DNA of 8,915 nucleotides from Chloroflexota bacterium (GTDB lineage Bacteria; Chloroflexota; Dehalococcoidia; Bin125). This document shows, one piece after another, positions 1-6,371 of the stretch. Below the pieces are notes generated by a model that saw only the letters and a program-made list of their open reading frames with translations, was not told the origin of the DNA and searched no databases. The stretch is from assembly GCA_026705105.1 (NCBI GenBank), contig JAPPBK010000421.1:1-8915 (forward strand). The letters run 5' to 3'. The position numbers and the translations under genes are program-made. How positions within the stretch are numbered: the first letter of the stretch is position 1; each line of letters starts with the position of its first letter.

Positions 1-330
1 CTTGACGGGATCGACGTGCTGCACACGCCCGGTCACACGCCGGGCAGCATCTGCCTGCGCTACGAATCGCTGCACGGCAAGTCATACTTGTTCACCGGCG
101 ACACGATCGTGCCCAACTCCGATAGCTGGGCGACGGGTGTCTACCCGGAGATCGAAGGCGACGCCGCCGCTCTGGTTGAGAGCTTGACCTGCCTCCGCGA
201 TCAGGCAGCCGATCTTGTGATCAGCAGCGCACACGGCGCCGGCAACGGCTACGTCGAGATCACGCCCGACGCCTGGCGAGAGGCGATCGATGGCCGCATC
301 GAGAGCCTCAAGAGGCGCTTCAACTGCTGA
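1..330 (+). CDS. MBL-fold metallohydrolase, C-terminal part (5' end outside window)
   Basis: Only the last 109 codons are present and the reading frame is open at the left edge, so the start lies upstream. The fragment shows the second half of a metallo-beta-lactamase fold. There is a typical HTPGHTPGS turn (metal-ligand His at visible residue 12), then a TGDT segment whose Asp34 would bridge the two metals, and a late SAHG segment whose His78 fits the last metal ligand. This family usually hydrolyses thioesters, lactones or related esters with a two-zinc or iron centre in the cytoplasm. The visible part carries no substrate information: glyoxalase II-like hydrolase, lactonase and generic MBL protein are all possible. 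Its last 11 bases overlap the 3' end of the convergent toxin gene. No signal peptide can be judged because the N-terminus is missing. Confidence 0.85.
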   Translation, partial: LDGIDVLHTPGHTPGSICLRYESLHGKSYLFTGDTIVPNSDSWATGVYPEIEGDAAALVESLTCLRDQAADLVISSAHGAGNGYVEITPDAWREAIDGRIESLKRRFNC

Positions 331-742
331 CCGAGCTGAACGGGTTGATCACTCGAAGTCCGGCGCAGTCCTGTTGGTCGCTGAGGTCTTCGGAGTAGAC
401 GGCGTCGCAGTTCATCCGTCGAGCCGCAGCGAGGATCGCCGCGTCCCAGTACGAGAGCTGGTAGCGCTGGCAGATCTCTACTGCCTCCTCAAACAGTTCC
501 AGCGTGACTGGTTGGACAGGGAACCGAGCGGTAAGACGAGCAAGGAACGCGGATGCCTCTTGCGCGCTGAGCGGGAATGGGCGATTCGGCCGTGCCGCCT
601 GATGGAAGAACTCCTGCAGCACCTGTGTCGAGAGTCCCAGGTCGTCCCGCTTCAATACCTGCTCTGCGATACGCTGCTTCTCTCGTTCTTCCGGGTCCGG
701 GAGCACAGCATACAAGAGGACGTTCGTGTCGACGAAGCGCAT
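320..742 (-). CDS. vapC: PIN-domain ribonuclease toxin, VapC type
   Basis: The 140-residue product has the length and acidic residues of a VapC-type PIN ribonuclease. It opens with MRFVDTNVLLYA (Asp5), has an STQVLQEF segment (Glu44), an LSYWDAAILAAA helix (Asp100) and a VYSEDLSDQQ segment (Asp119). These four acids match the Mg2+/Mn2+-binding set that cuts RNA, often tRNA or rRNA, in known VapC toxins. The actual RNA target cannot be read from the sequence. The ATG lies 5 bases after the stop of the upstream antitoxin gene, the usual antitoxin-then-toxin order, so the two are probably co-transcribed and co-regulated. The stop codon lies inside the end of the convergent MBL gene. All catalytic positions look intact, so I see no sign of decay. 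Confidence 0.9.
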   Translation of the reverse strand: MRFVDTNVLLYAVLPDPEEREKQRIAEQVLKRDDLGLSTQVLQEFFHQAARPNRPFPLSAQEASAFLARLTARFPVQPVTLELFEEAVEICQRYQLSYWDAAILAAARRMNCDAVYSEDLSDQQDCAGLRVINPFSSVSS

Positions 743-747
743 GTCAA

Positions 748-1020
748 TCAGATGAATCTGCGGTCATACAACTCATCCCGAGGCACATTGTCCGACATCC
801 GGAAGTTGGGGCTGTTGCGCCTTATGCTCTCCCGAACCTCGCGGAGCTTGCGCATGCGAAGCTCGGTCGCGGCTTCCTGTTCTGGGGTCCTGGGGCCAGG
901 ATCGGTGACTTCGCGCAGATGCTCGTAGAGGAGCGCTGGGATCGTTGTGTTCAGCTCCGCCGCGTGAAGGCAAGCACGATAGTAGGTCTCGTCGTCGACG
1001 GTGACGGTGATTTCTTTCAT
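748..1020 (-). CDS. vapB: Ribbon-helix-helix-like antitoxin, VapB type
   Basis: This is a 90-residue protein directly upstream of the PIN toxin. The N-terminus MKEITVTVDDETYYR looks like the DNA-contacting beta-strand of a ribbon-helix-helix fold. The helices AELNTTIPALLYEHLREV follow at about residues 21-38. The charged C-terminal tail (about 45-90) ends RDELYDRRFI, a type of ending common in VapB proteins, where the tail wraps the toxin's active site. The frame stays open far upstream to 1677, but that part is antisense to the mutase gene. The ATG at 1018-1020 is preferred because it has GGAG 8 bases upstream and starts exactly at the expected fold. It should neutralise the toxin and repress its own promoter, probably through the repeat at 1045-1065. 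The RHH assignment rests on pattern only. Confidence 0.85.
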   Translation of the reverse strand: MKEITVTVDDETYYRACLHAAELNTTIPALLYEHLREVTDPGPRTPEQEAATELRMRKLREVRESIRRNSPNFRMSDNVPRDELYDRRFI

Positions 1021-1044
1021 GGTCGATGCTCCACGCTCGAGCGG

Positions 1045-1065
1045 CACAGTCGCTGTGTCCCACAG
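1045..1065 (-). promoter_or_regulatory. Candidate antitoxin operator/promoter: alternating CACAG-CTGTG-CACAG repeat
   Basis: On the + strand, CACAG (1045-1049), CTGTG (1053-1057) and CACAG (1061-1065) alternate in orientation, separated by TCG and TCC. Two overlapping perfect 5-base inverted repeats result, with 8 bases from one pentamer to the next. The block lies 25-45 bases upstream of the antitoxin start. On the minus strand, GATACT (1064-1069) touches the block and could be a -10 box, but no good -35 is visible. Regular short inverted half-sites overlapping the promoter are typical of operators bound by ribbon-helix-helix antitoxin dimers. Binding here is inferred, not shown. Confidence 0.45.
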
Positions 1066-1111
1066 TATCGCAGTCTCCGTACGGTCGTAGCGGCAGCCCG
1101 TGAACTCGGCG

Positions 1112-1140
1112 TTGACCTGCTGGCGGGGTCTACGTAGCCT
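1112..1140 (+). promoter_or_regulatory. Weak candidate promoter for the methylmalonyl-CoA mutase operon
   Basis: TTGACC (1112-1117, five of six -35 bases) is followed after 17 bases by TAGCCT (1135-1140, a poor -10 match). A start near 1147 would give a leader of about 27 bases before the mutase ATG. The spacing is right and the position is the only spacer upstream of the operon, but the weak -10 makes the call uncertain. It faces away from the toxin-antitoxin promoter. Confidence 0.3.
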
Positions 1141-1173
1141 CTGGGTATCTACGTTCGCGGAGGGAGCGTTGCC

Positions 1174-2844
1174 ATGTCCTCGAAACTCCAGGATTGGCTG
1201 GAGGGCCCGTATGCCAAGGCGACCGACCGCTTCCCCGAGCGTCGCGAGGCGTTCCATCGCTCCTCCGGCGATCCGCTGGCGCCGATCTATGTGAACGGCG
1301 ACGAGGATCCGCTGCCGGGCGAGTATCCCTACACCCGAGGCATCCAGCCGACCATGTATCGCGGCCGCCTGTGGACAATGCGGCAGTACGCCGGACAGGA
1401 AGACGCAGAAGCCTCCAACCACCGCTACCGATTCCTGCTCGACCAGGGTCAGACCGGCCTCTCGGTGGCCTTCGACCTGCCCACGCAGATCGGCTACGAT
1501 TCGGACGCGTCGATGGCCGAGGGCGAAGTCGGCAAGGTCGGCGTGGCGATTGATTCGATCGAGGACATGCGCACCCTGTTCGATCAGATCCCGCTGGATC
1601 GAGTGACGACCTCGATGACGATCAACGCGACGGCGAACATCCTGCTCTCGCTCTACGCCGCCGTGGCCGAGGAGCAAGGCGTCGGCCGCGACAAGATTGG
1701 CGGGACGGTCCAGAACGACATTCTCAAGGAGTACATCGCGAGAGGCACGTACATCTATCCGCCGCAGCCGTCGATGCGTCTGATCACGGACAGCTTCGAC
1801 TACTGCACGCGCGAGGTACCGCGCTGGAACACGATCTCAATCTCGGGCTACCACATGCGCGAGGCAGGCTGTACGGCCGCGCAGGAGATCGGCTTCACGC
1901 TGGCCAACGCGATTGCCTACGTCGAGGCGGCGCTGGAGCAGGGCATGGCGTTCGACAGCTTCGGCCCGCGGCTCTCGTTCTTCTTCGCCTGTCACAGCAA
2001 CTTCCTCGAAGAGGTCAGCAAGTTCCGCGCCGCGCGGCGGCTCTGGGCGAGCATCGCCCGGGAGCGCTTCGGCTCGGAGAATCAGCGCGCCCAGATGCTG
2101 CGGTTCCACACCCAGACCGGCGGCGTGACGCTGACTGCCCAGCAACCGGACAACAACGTGGTTCGCACCACGCTGCAGGCGCTCGCCGCCGTGCTCGGCG
2201 GCACGCAGTCGCTGCACACCAACTCGCTGGACGAGGCGCTGGGACTGCCCTCTGAGCACGCCGTCGAAATCGCGCTGCGCACGCAGCAGGTGATCGGCTA
2301 TGAGTCCGGCGTGGCCGATGTGATCGATCCACTCGGCGGCTCCTACTACGTCGAGCAGACGACGGATGCGCTGGAAGCGGAAGCGCGCAACTACATCGAC
2401 CAGATCGACGCGCTCGGCGGTGCCGTCTCGGCGATTGAGCAGGGCTACCAGCAGGCCGAAATCCTGGAAGCTTCCTCGCAGTTCCAGCGCGAGGTCGAAA
2501 CCGAGTCGGAAGCCGCCCGGGACGGAGATCGCACGGCGGGAACGAGCGGACGCGTGATAGTAGGCGTCAACCGCTTTGAGACCGATGAAGAGAGCGATGT
2601 CGAAATCGTCCGAGTCGACCCGAGCGTGCGTGAGCGCCAGATCGAGAAACTTGAGCGGCTGCGAGACGCCCGCGATGCGAGCGCGGTATCGGCATCGCTG
2701 GACGCGATCCAGCAGGCCGCGTCAACGGACGAGAACCTGGTCCCGCTGATGCTCGATGCGGTCAAGCAGGCGGCCACGCTGGGCGAGATCTCCGACGCGC
2801 TGCGCGCGGTCTGGGGCGAGTACCAGGAGCGTATTGTCGTTTAG
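1174..2844 (+). CDS. mcmA1: Methylmalonyl-CoA mutase, large (catalytic) subunit
   Basis: This 556-residue protein is the substrate-binding TIM-barrel part of a split coenzyme B12-dependent mutase that interconverts (2R)-methylmalonyl-CoA and succinyl-CoA. The CoA-binding stretch [15 protein letters not shown] is at 60-74, SVAFDLPT at 97-104, [14 protein letters not shown] at 177-190 and [10 protein letters not shown] at 223-232. From recall of the Propionibacterium enzyme, Tyr72, Arg190, Tyr226 and His227 fit its Tyr89, Arg207, Tyr243 and His244. The Tyr/Arg pair favours methylmalonyl-CoA over the 2-hydroxyisobutyryl- and isobutyryl-CoA mutases, which differ there. It ends after GEYQERIVV with no B12 domain; that domain is the separate gene at 4292. 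ATG 1174 has GGAGGGAG 7 bases upstream. Residues about 443-459, rich in Glu, Arg and Gly, look like an insertion before the conserved VIVGVNRF. Confidence 0.96.
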   Translation: MSSKLQDWLEGPYAKATDRFPERREAFHRSSGDPLAPIYVNGDEDPLPGEYPYTRGIQPTMYRGRLWTMRQYAGQEDAEASNHRYRFLLDQGQTGLSVAFDLPTQIGYDSDASMAEGEVGKVGVAIDSIEDMRTLFDQIPLDRVTTSMTINATANILLSLYAAVAEEQGVGRDKIGGTVQNDILKEYIARGTYIYPPQPSMRLITDSFDYCTREVPRWNTISISGYHMREAGCTAAQEIGFTLANAIAYVEAALEQGMAFDSFGPRLSFFFACHSNFLEEVSKFRAARRLWASIARERFGSENQRAQMLRFHTQTGGVTLTAQQPDNNVVRTTLQALAAVLGGTQSLHTNSLDEALGLPSEHAVEIALRTQQVIGYESGVADVIDPLGGSYYVEQTTDALEAEARNYIDQIDALGGAVSAIEQGYQQAEILEASSQFQREVETESEAARDGDRTAGTSGRVIVGVNRFETDEESDVEIVRVDPSVRERQIEKLERLRDARDASAVSASLDAIQQAASTDENLVPLMLDAVKQAATLGEISDALRAVWGEYQERIVV

Positions 2845-2864
2845 GAACAGGCTGGGAACGCGTC

Positions 2865-3392
2865 GTGCCGTTTGGACGAAGAGCCGTGAGACGCCGATCG
2901 GCGGGCCAGCCCGACCATGAGTGGTCGGACGCGCAGCGCCTGCGCTACTGGTGGCAGGCCGAGCGCGACTTGCTGCTGCAGGCGCTCGACGCCGTGCCGC
3001 CCGACGCCGCCAACGCGCCACTCGACGAAGGCGCATGGTCGCCCCAGGGCATGGCCGCCCATCGACTGTTCTGGGAGGCCGAAGAGCGTGCGGCGATCGA
3101 GGAGCACCTGGGCGGCGCGTTTCCCTCGCTGCTCGACTTTCCCAATGGACGGATCGATTCGACCAACGCCGCCGCTGTTGACTCGCTGGGCGACCGGCAG
3201 CTCACGGCGCTCGTGCGGGCGCTGGGCGACCTGCGCTCGCGCACCGCGACACTGGTCGAACGCGTTCCCGACGCGGATCTCAATGCGCAGGGCAATCCGG
3301 CGCGCATCCTGCTCGGAGTGGCGCTGGAACATGACCGCGAACATCGGCGAGAATTGGAAGCGCGATTCGGCGCGACGCGCAACGACAGTTGA
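2865..3392 (+). CDS. DinB-like four-helix metal-binding protein
   Basis: The 175-residue product looks like a DinB/DUF664-type four-helix bundle. The typical first signature is WSPQGMAAHRLFWEAEE (58-74), with His66. The second is ALEHDREHRRELEARF (153-168), with His156 and His160. Together these give the three-histidine metal site of the family. Some members are thiol-dependent transferases or hydrolases, but many have no known function, and no substrate can be assigned here. The start is GTG 2865, with GGGAA a few bases upstream; GTG 2886 is an alternative, and the Arg-rich first 13 residues lie outside the fold. It begins 20 bases after the mutase large subunit and ends 30 bases before the epimerase, so it is almost surely co-transcribed with them. 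It is not a usual member of mutase gene sets. Confidence 0.82.
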   Translation: MPFGRRAVRRRSAGQPDHEWSDAQRLRYWWQAERDLLLQALDAVPPDAANAPLDEGAWSPQGMAAHRLFWEAEERAAIEEHLGGAFPSLLDFPNGRIDSTNAAAVDSLGDRQLTALVRALGDLRSRTATLVERVPDADLNAQGNPARILLGVALEHDREHRRELEARFGATRNDS

Positions 3393-3422
3393 TCCAACGT
3401 CCAGGAACAAGAGGGGAACGAC

Positions 3423-4238
3423 ATGACCCTGAGCCATGTGCACCACATCGGTATGGTCGTCCGCGACGCAGACAAGGCGGCCGAACTCTGGCGCGACACG
3501 TTTGGTCTCACCAAAGCGGTCGATCGCGTCGTCGAGGACCAGGGCGTGCGAGGCATCGTCTTTCCGATGGACAACTCCGAAATCGAGTTGCTCCAGCCAA
3601 TCCGTGAGGGCACAGGCATTGCCAGGTTCCTGGAGACCAACGGCGAGGGGTTCCACCACCTTTGTCTCGGCACGAACGACGTGGCGAATGAGCTGCGAAC
3701 CGCCGAAGCCAACGGCATGACCATGATCGACACCGAGCCGCGCGAGGGACTGGCCGGCATGATTGGATTCATCCACCCTCGCTCCAATCACGGCGTGCTG
3801 ATCGAACTCGCCCAACCGCCCGACGACGCCCCCGACCACCACGGCCCCGCCGATGGCCCGTATCCCCATGCCTTGCACCACATGACGATTGCCGTCCATG
3901 ACATTGCTCCTGTGGTCGACGAATGGACCGAACGGTTCGGCTTCAGCGTCGACCGCCACATCGAGTCGGAAGCGCTCGGCCTTGAGGCCCAGTTCCTCAA
4001 GCTCGGCGCGACCGACGTCGAGCTCGTGCGCCCGCTGGAAGGCAGCGGCGGACCGCTGCCGCGCAAGCTTGAGACATCGGGTGAGGGCATGTTCATGCTC
4101 GCCCTGACCGTCCGCGACGCGGCGGCGACCGTCGACCACTTGCGAGACCTCGGCTGGACGGTCACCGACGCATCGGCCGGCGGGTTCATCTCGCCCAAGC
4201 ACACCCACGGCGCCCGCCTCCGCCTCTCGGAGGCGTAG
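3423..4238 (+). CDS. mce: Methylmalonyl-CoA epimerase fused to a second, degenerate VOC domain
   Basis: This 271-residue protein holds two vicinal-oxygen-chelate domains in tandem. The first (about 1-132) resembles methylmalonyl-CoA epimerase, which interconverts the 2S and 2R forms ahead of the mutase. It has HVHHIGMVV (His8), SEIELLQPI (Glu55), GEGFHHLCL (His78/79) and HGVLIELAQ (Glu128), a full metal-ligand set. A linker rich in Asp, His and Pro follows (about 132-148). The second domain (about 149-271) repeats the layout: [10 protein letters not shown] (His153) and TDVELVRPL (Glu200). However, GEGMFMLAL has no histidine and HGARLRLSE has Arg267 where the last Glu should be, so two of four ligands are lost. 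Known epimerases are about 130-150 residues, so this one is doubled. AGAGGGG lies 6 bases before the ATG. The epimerase role rests on domain 1 plus the mutase context; another VOC activity remains possible. Confidence 0.88.
   Translation: MTLSHVHHIGMVVRDADKAAELWRDTFGLTKAVDRVVEDQGVRGIVFPMDNSEIELLQPIREGTGIARFLETNGEGFHHLCLGTNDVANELRTAEANGMTMIDTEPREGLAGMIGFIHPRSNHGVLIELAQPPDDAPDHHGPADGPYPHALHHMTIAVHDIAPVVDEWTERFGFSVDRHIESEALGLEAQFLKLGATDVELVRPLEGSGGPLPRKLETSGEGMFMLALTVRDAAATVDHLRDLGWTVTDASAGGFISPKHTHGARLRLSEA
4215..4235 (+). other. GC-rich hairpin at the 3' end of the epimerase gene
   Basis: CGCCTCCG (4215-4222) and CGGAGGCG (4228-4235) form a perfect 8-base stem around a 5-base loop, CCTCT. The hairpin ends directly before the TAG stop. 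No T run follows, so it is not a standard intrinsic terminator. It could slow 3' exonucleases or cause partial termination between the epimerase and the small subunit, or simply reflect GC-rich codons. Confidence 0.4.
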
Positions 4239-4270
4239 GCTGGACGCTGACTTCGCAGGGTGTTCCATGT

Positions 4271-4284
4271 CTCCGATCGGAGGT
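4271..4284 (+). promoter_or_regulatory. Palindrome overlapping the Shine-Dalgarno site of the mutase small subunit
   Basis: CTCCGATCGGAG (4271-4282) is a perfect 12-base palindrome. Its right arm is part of GGAGGT (4279-4284), the strong ribosome-binding site 7 bases before the ATG at 4292. In the mRNA, CTCC could pair with GGAG around a GATC loop and hide the site. A 4-base stem is weak alone, so this is a possible tuning element or protein site rather than a proven switch. Confidence 0.4.
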
Positions 4285-4291
4285 TGAAACC

Positions 4292-4723
4292 ATGAGCGAC
4301 ACAGCGACTATGACCGATCAGATCCGTGTCCTGGTGGCGAAGCCGGGGCTTGACGGGCATGACCGGGGGGCGAAGATCGTTGCCCGGGCGCTGCGCGATG
4401 CGGGGATGGAAGTGATCTATACCGGGATCCGACAGACGCCCGACATGATCGCCGAGGCGGCGCTGCAGGAGGACGTACACGTGGTGGCGTTGTCAGTGCT
4501 CTCCGGCGCGCACCTGGAACTGTTCCCGCGAGTCGTCGACGCCTGCCGCGAGCGCGGCATCACGCCGGACAACACACTGTTCCTCGGCGGTGGGATCATC
4601 CCCGACGAGGACGCGGACTCGCTCAAGGAATCCGGCTTCTCGGCGATCTTCGGTCCCGGCGCGCACACCGGCGACATCGCCGAGTTCGTCCGCGCCCAGG
4701 TACCGGCGCTCGACCGCTCGTGA
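4292..4723 (+). CDS. mcmA2: Methylmalonyl-CoA mutase, small (B12-binding) subunit
   Basis: The 143-residue product is the free-standing cobalamin-binding Rossmann-like domain of the split mutase. The [13 protein letters not shown] segment (16-28) carries the base-off/His-on DxHxxG signature: Asp21, His23 (lower axial ligand to cobalt) and Gly26, with Lys17 at the supporting lysine position. LSVLSGAHL (67-75) and FLGGGIIP (97-104) are the further loops that hold the nucleotide tail. It should pair with the large subunit at 1174 to make one active mutase. Two genes lie between the two subunit genes, whereas in many split systems they are closer. ATG 4292 has an excellent GGAGGT; ATG 4310 is a less likely start. 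Its TGA overlaps the GTG of meaB by 4 bases, implying coupled translation. Confidence 0.95.
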   Translation: MSDTATMTDQIRVLVAKPGLDGHDRGAKIVARALRDAGMEVIYTGIRQTPDMIAEAALQEDVHVVALSVLSGAHLELFPRVVDACRERGITPDNTLFLGGGIIPDEDADSLKESGFSAIFGPGAHTGDIAEFVRAQVPALDRS

Positions 4724-5697
4724 CCACCGACACGGCCGATGCGCCGCATGCCTCGTTAAGCGGTCGACTGGCAGAGCTGGAGGCGCACCTGCTCGGCGGC
4801 GACCGTCGCGCGCTCGCTCGGGTGCTGAGTTGGGTGGAGAGCGGCGACCAACGCGGACGCGAGATGCTGCGCGCGCTCTATCCGCGCAGCGGTCGCGCCC
4901 GCACGATTGGCCTCACCGGCTCGCCCGGCGCGGGCAAGAGCACGGTCACCAACGAGCTGGCCAAATCGTTCCGGGCCCGCGGACAGACCGTCGGCATCGT
5001 CGCCATCGACCCGTCCTCGCCCTACACAATGGGCGCGATCCTCGGTGATCGCGTGCGGATGACCGAGCTGTACTCGGACCAAGGCGTGTTCATCCGTTCG
5101 CTCGCCTCGCGCGGCGCACTGGGCGGGCTGTCGGCAGCGACACAGGACGTGGTCCATGTCCTCGACGCCTACGGCAAGGACGTGATCCTGATCGAAACCG
5201 TCGGCGCAGGCCAGGACGAGGTCGACATCGCCGGCGCGGCGCAGACCACGATCCTGGTCAACACGCCCAATATGGGCGACGAGGTGCAGACGCTGAAAGC
5301 CGGGATCATGGAGATCGCCGACGTGCTGGCAGTGAACAAGTCCGACCTGCCCGGCGCCGACCGGATGGTCTCGGCGCTCAAGGCGCTGCTATCGCTCAAC
5401 CCGGATCGGGGCTGGGATCCGCCCGTGGTGCGGATCGTCGGCACCAGGGGCGAGGGGATCGACACGCTGACCGAAGCCTGCGACTCTCACTTCGAAGAGC
5501 TGCGGTCTTCGGGCAGACTGGAGGCGGCAGAGCTGGCGCGGGCGCGTCAACAGATCACTTCGCTCGCGCGCGCCAATGTGCTCAACCGCCTGCACACCGA
5601 GTCCGGCGAACAGCGGCTCGATGACCTCAGCGCGGCGGTCGCAGGCCGACTGGCCGATCCGCACAGCGCCGCCAAAGCCTGGCTGGCCGAGTTATGA
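4720..5697 (+). CDS. meaB: MeaB/ArgK-type G3E GTPase, methylmalonyl-CoA mutase chaperone
   Basis: This 325-residue GTPase belongs to the MeaB (human MMAA) family, which controls B12 cofactor loading and protects the mutase during turnover. The P-loop GSPGAGKST is at 67-75, AIDPSSPY at 95-102, [10 protein letters not shown] at 105-114, [11 protein letters not shown] at 159-169 and the guanine-specificity NKSD at 206-209. The N-terminal helices (1-60) and C-terminal helices (about 265-325) fit the family's dimer arms. A small oddity is Met104 in [10 protein letters not shown], where I recall Gly as usual in PFTGGAxLGDR. GTG 4720 starts inside the small-subunit stop (GTGA), and the ATG of the next gene overlaps its own stop (ATGA). 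Placement right behind the B12-binding subunit supports a mutase-specific role. The old name ArgK (arginine transport kinase) is not supported. Confidence 0.95.
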   Translation: MTTDTADAPHASLSGRLAELEAHLLGGDRRALARVLSWVESGDQRGREMLRALYPRSGRARTIGLTGSPGAGKSTVTNELAKSFRARGQTVGIVAIDPSSPYTMGAILGDRVRMTELYSDQGVFIRSLASRGALGGLSAATQDVVHVLDAYGKDVILIETVGAGQDEVDIAGAAQTTILVNTPNMGDEVQTLKAGIMEIADVLAVNKSDLPGADRMVSALKALLSLNPDRGWDPPVVRIVGTRGEGIDTLTEACDSHFEELRSSGRLEAAELARARQQITSLARANVLNRLHTESGEQRLDDLSAAVAGRLADPHSAAKAWLAEL

Positions 5698-6371
5698 ATC
5701 ATCCCGAACCGGCGCAGCGACTGCAGATTCGCTTCGGCGCAGCCGGTCCCTTGAAGTATGTCTCCCATCTCGATCTGATGCGCGTCTGGGAACGAGTCTG
5801 CAAGCGGGCCGGCCTCCCGCTTGCGACGTCTCACGGGTTCTCCCCGCGACCGAAGATTGCGCTGGCGGCGCCGCTCGCCGTCGGCGTCACCTCCGAGGCT
5901 GAACTGCTCGATGTGCTGCTGACCGAACGCGTGGACCTGACCTCGACGCTCCGCCAACTGTCGGGCGAACTGACCCCGGGACTGTCCATCCATGAGATTC
6001 ACGAGGCCCCGCTCAAGCAGCCGTCGCTGCAGTCGATGCTCAAGGCGGCCGGATATGTCGTCGATGTGCCCGACCCGCGCACGATGGACGAATGGCAAAT
6101 CGCGATCGATGCGCTGCTCGCAAGGGACGAGATTCCCTGGAGTCAACAGCGGGGCAAGGAGACCAAGTCGTACGACCTGCGCAAGTTGGTGTTTGATCTC
6201 GATGTCGATGGGGCGCAGGACGGTCTCGCGACGCTGACCATGCGGCTGCGCAACGACGAACAGGGCGCCGGACGCCCAGAGCAGGTTGTGCTGGCGCTGG
6301 GCGCGACCGGCGAGCCGACGCGCATTCACCGCACCGCCATCGAGCTCACGTCCGAGCCAGTGCCGGCATGA
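5694..6371 (+). CDS. DUF2344 / TIGR03936 radical SAM-linked protein
   Basis: The 225-residue protein matches my recall of the DUF2344 'radical SAM-linked' family. The N-terminal RLQIRFGAAGPLKYVSHLDL (9-28) leads into LMRVWERVCKRAGLPLATS (28-46), then GFSPRPKIALAAPLAVGVTSEAE (48-70), and a later KETKSYDLRKLV segment (155-166). The biochemical function is unknown. In other genomes the family is found fused or next to a B12-binding/radical SAM protein, often near ribosomal or RNase genes. No radical SAM partner is present in this window, so the protein stands alone here. Its ATG overlaps the meaB stop by 4 bases, and its stop overlaps the start of the phosphatase in the same way. No membrane segment or signal peptide is seen. 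The family call is good, the role open. Confidence 0.82.
   Translation: MNHPEPAQRLQIRFGAAGPLKYVSHLDLMRVWERVCKRAGLPLATSHGFSPRPKIALAAPLAVGVTSEAELLDVLLTERVDLTSTLRQLSGELTPGLSIHEIHEAPLKQPSLQSMLKAAGYVVDVPDPRTMDEWQIAIDALLARDEIPWSQQRGKETKSYDLRKLVFDLDVDGAQDGLATLTMRLRNDEQGAGRPEQVVLALGATGEPTRIHRTAIELTSEPVPA

Noticed and set aside
1130..1154. Recurring CTACGT motif (1130-1135, 1149-1154, 6983-6988, 6993-6998) as a shared regulatory site
   Set aside because: The same hexamer also occurs inside coding sequence, for example near 248 and in Tyr-Val codons of the mutase gene, so its presence in spacers is not special.
1021..1677. Minus-strand open frame extending the antitoxin N-terminally by 219 residues
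   Set aside because: It runs antisense to the mutase large subunit, has a low-complexity Arg/His/Gly-rich translation with no recognisable fold, and the antitoxin fold and ribosome site begin exactly at 1020.
2841..4268. 475-residue minus-strand open frame opposite the DinB-like and epimerase genes
   Set aside because: Both plus-strand genes have clear family motifs and ribosome sites. Long antisense frames are expected in GC-rich DNA, and this one shows no motif.
4239..4291. Possible cobalamin riboswitch before the B12-binding subunit
   Set aside because: The 53-base spacer is far too short for a cobalamin riboswitch, and the upstream bases are coding. Only the small palindrome is present.
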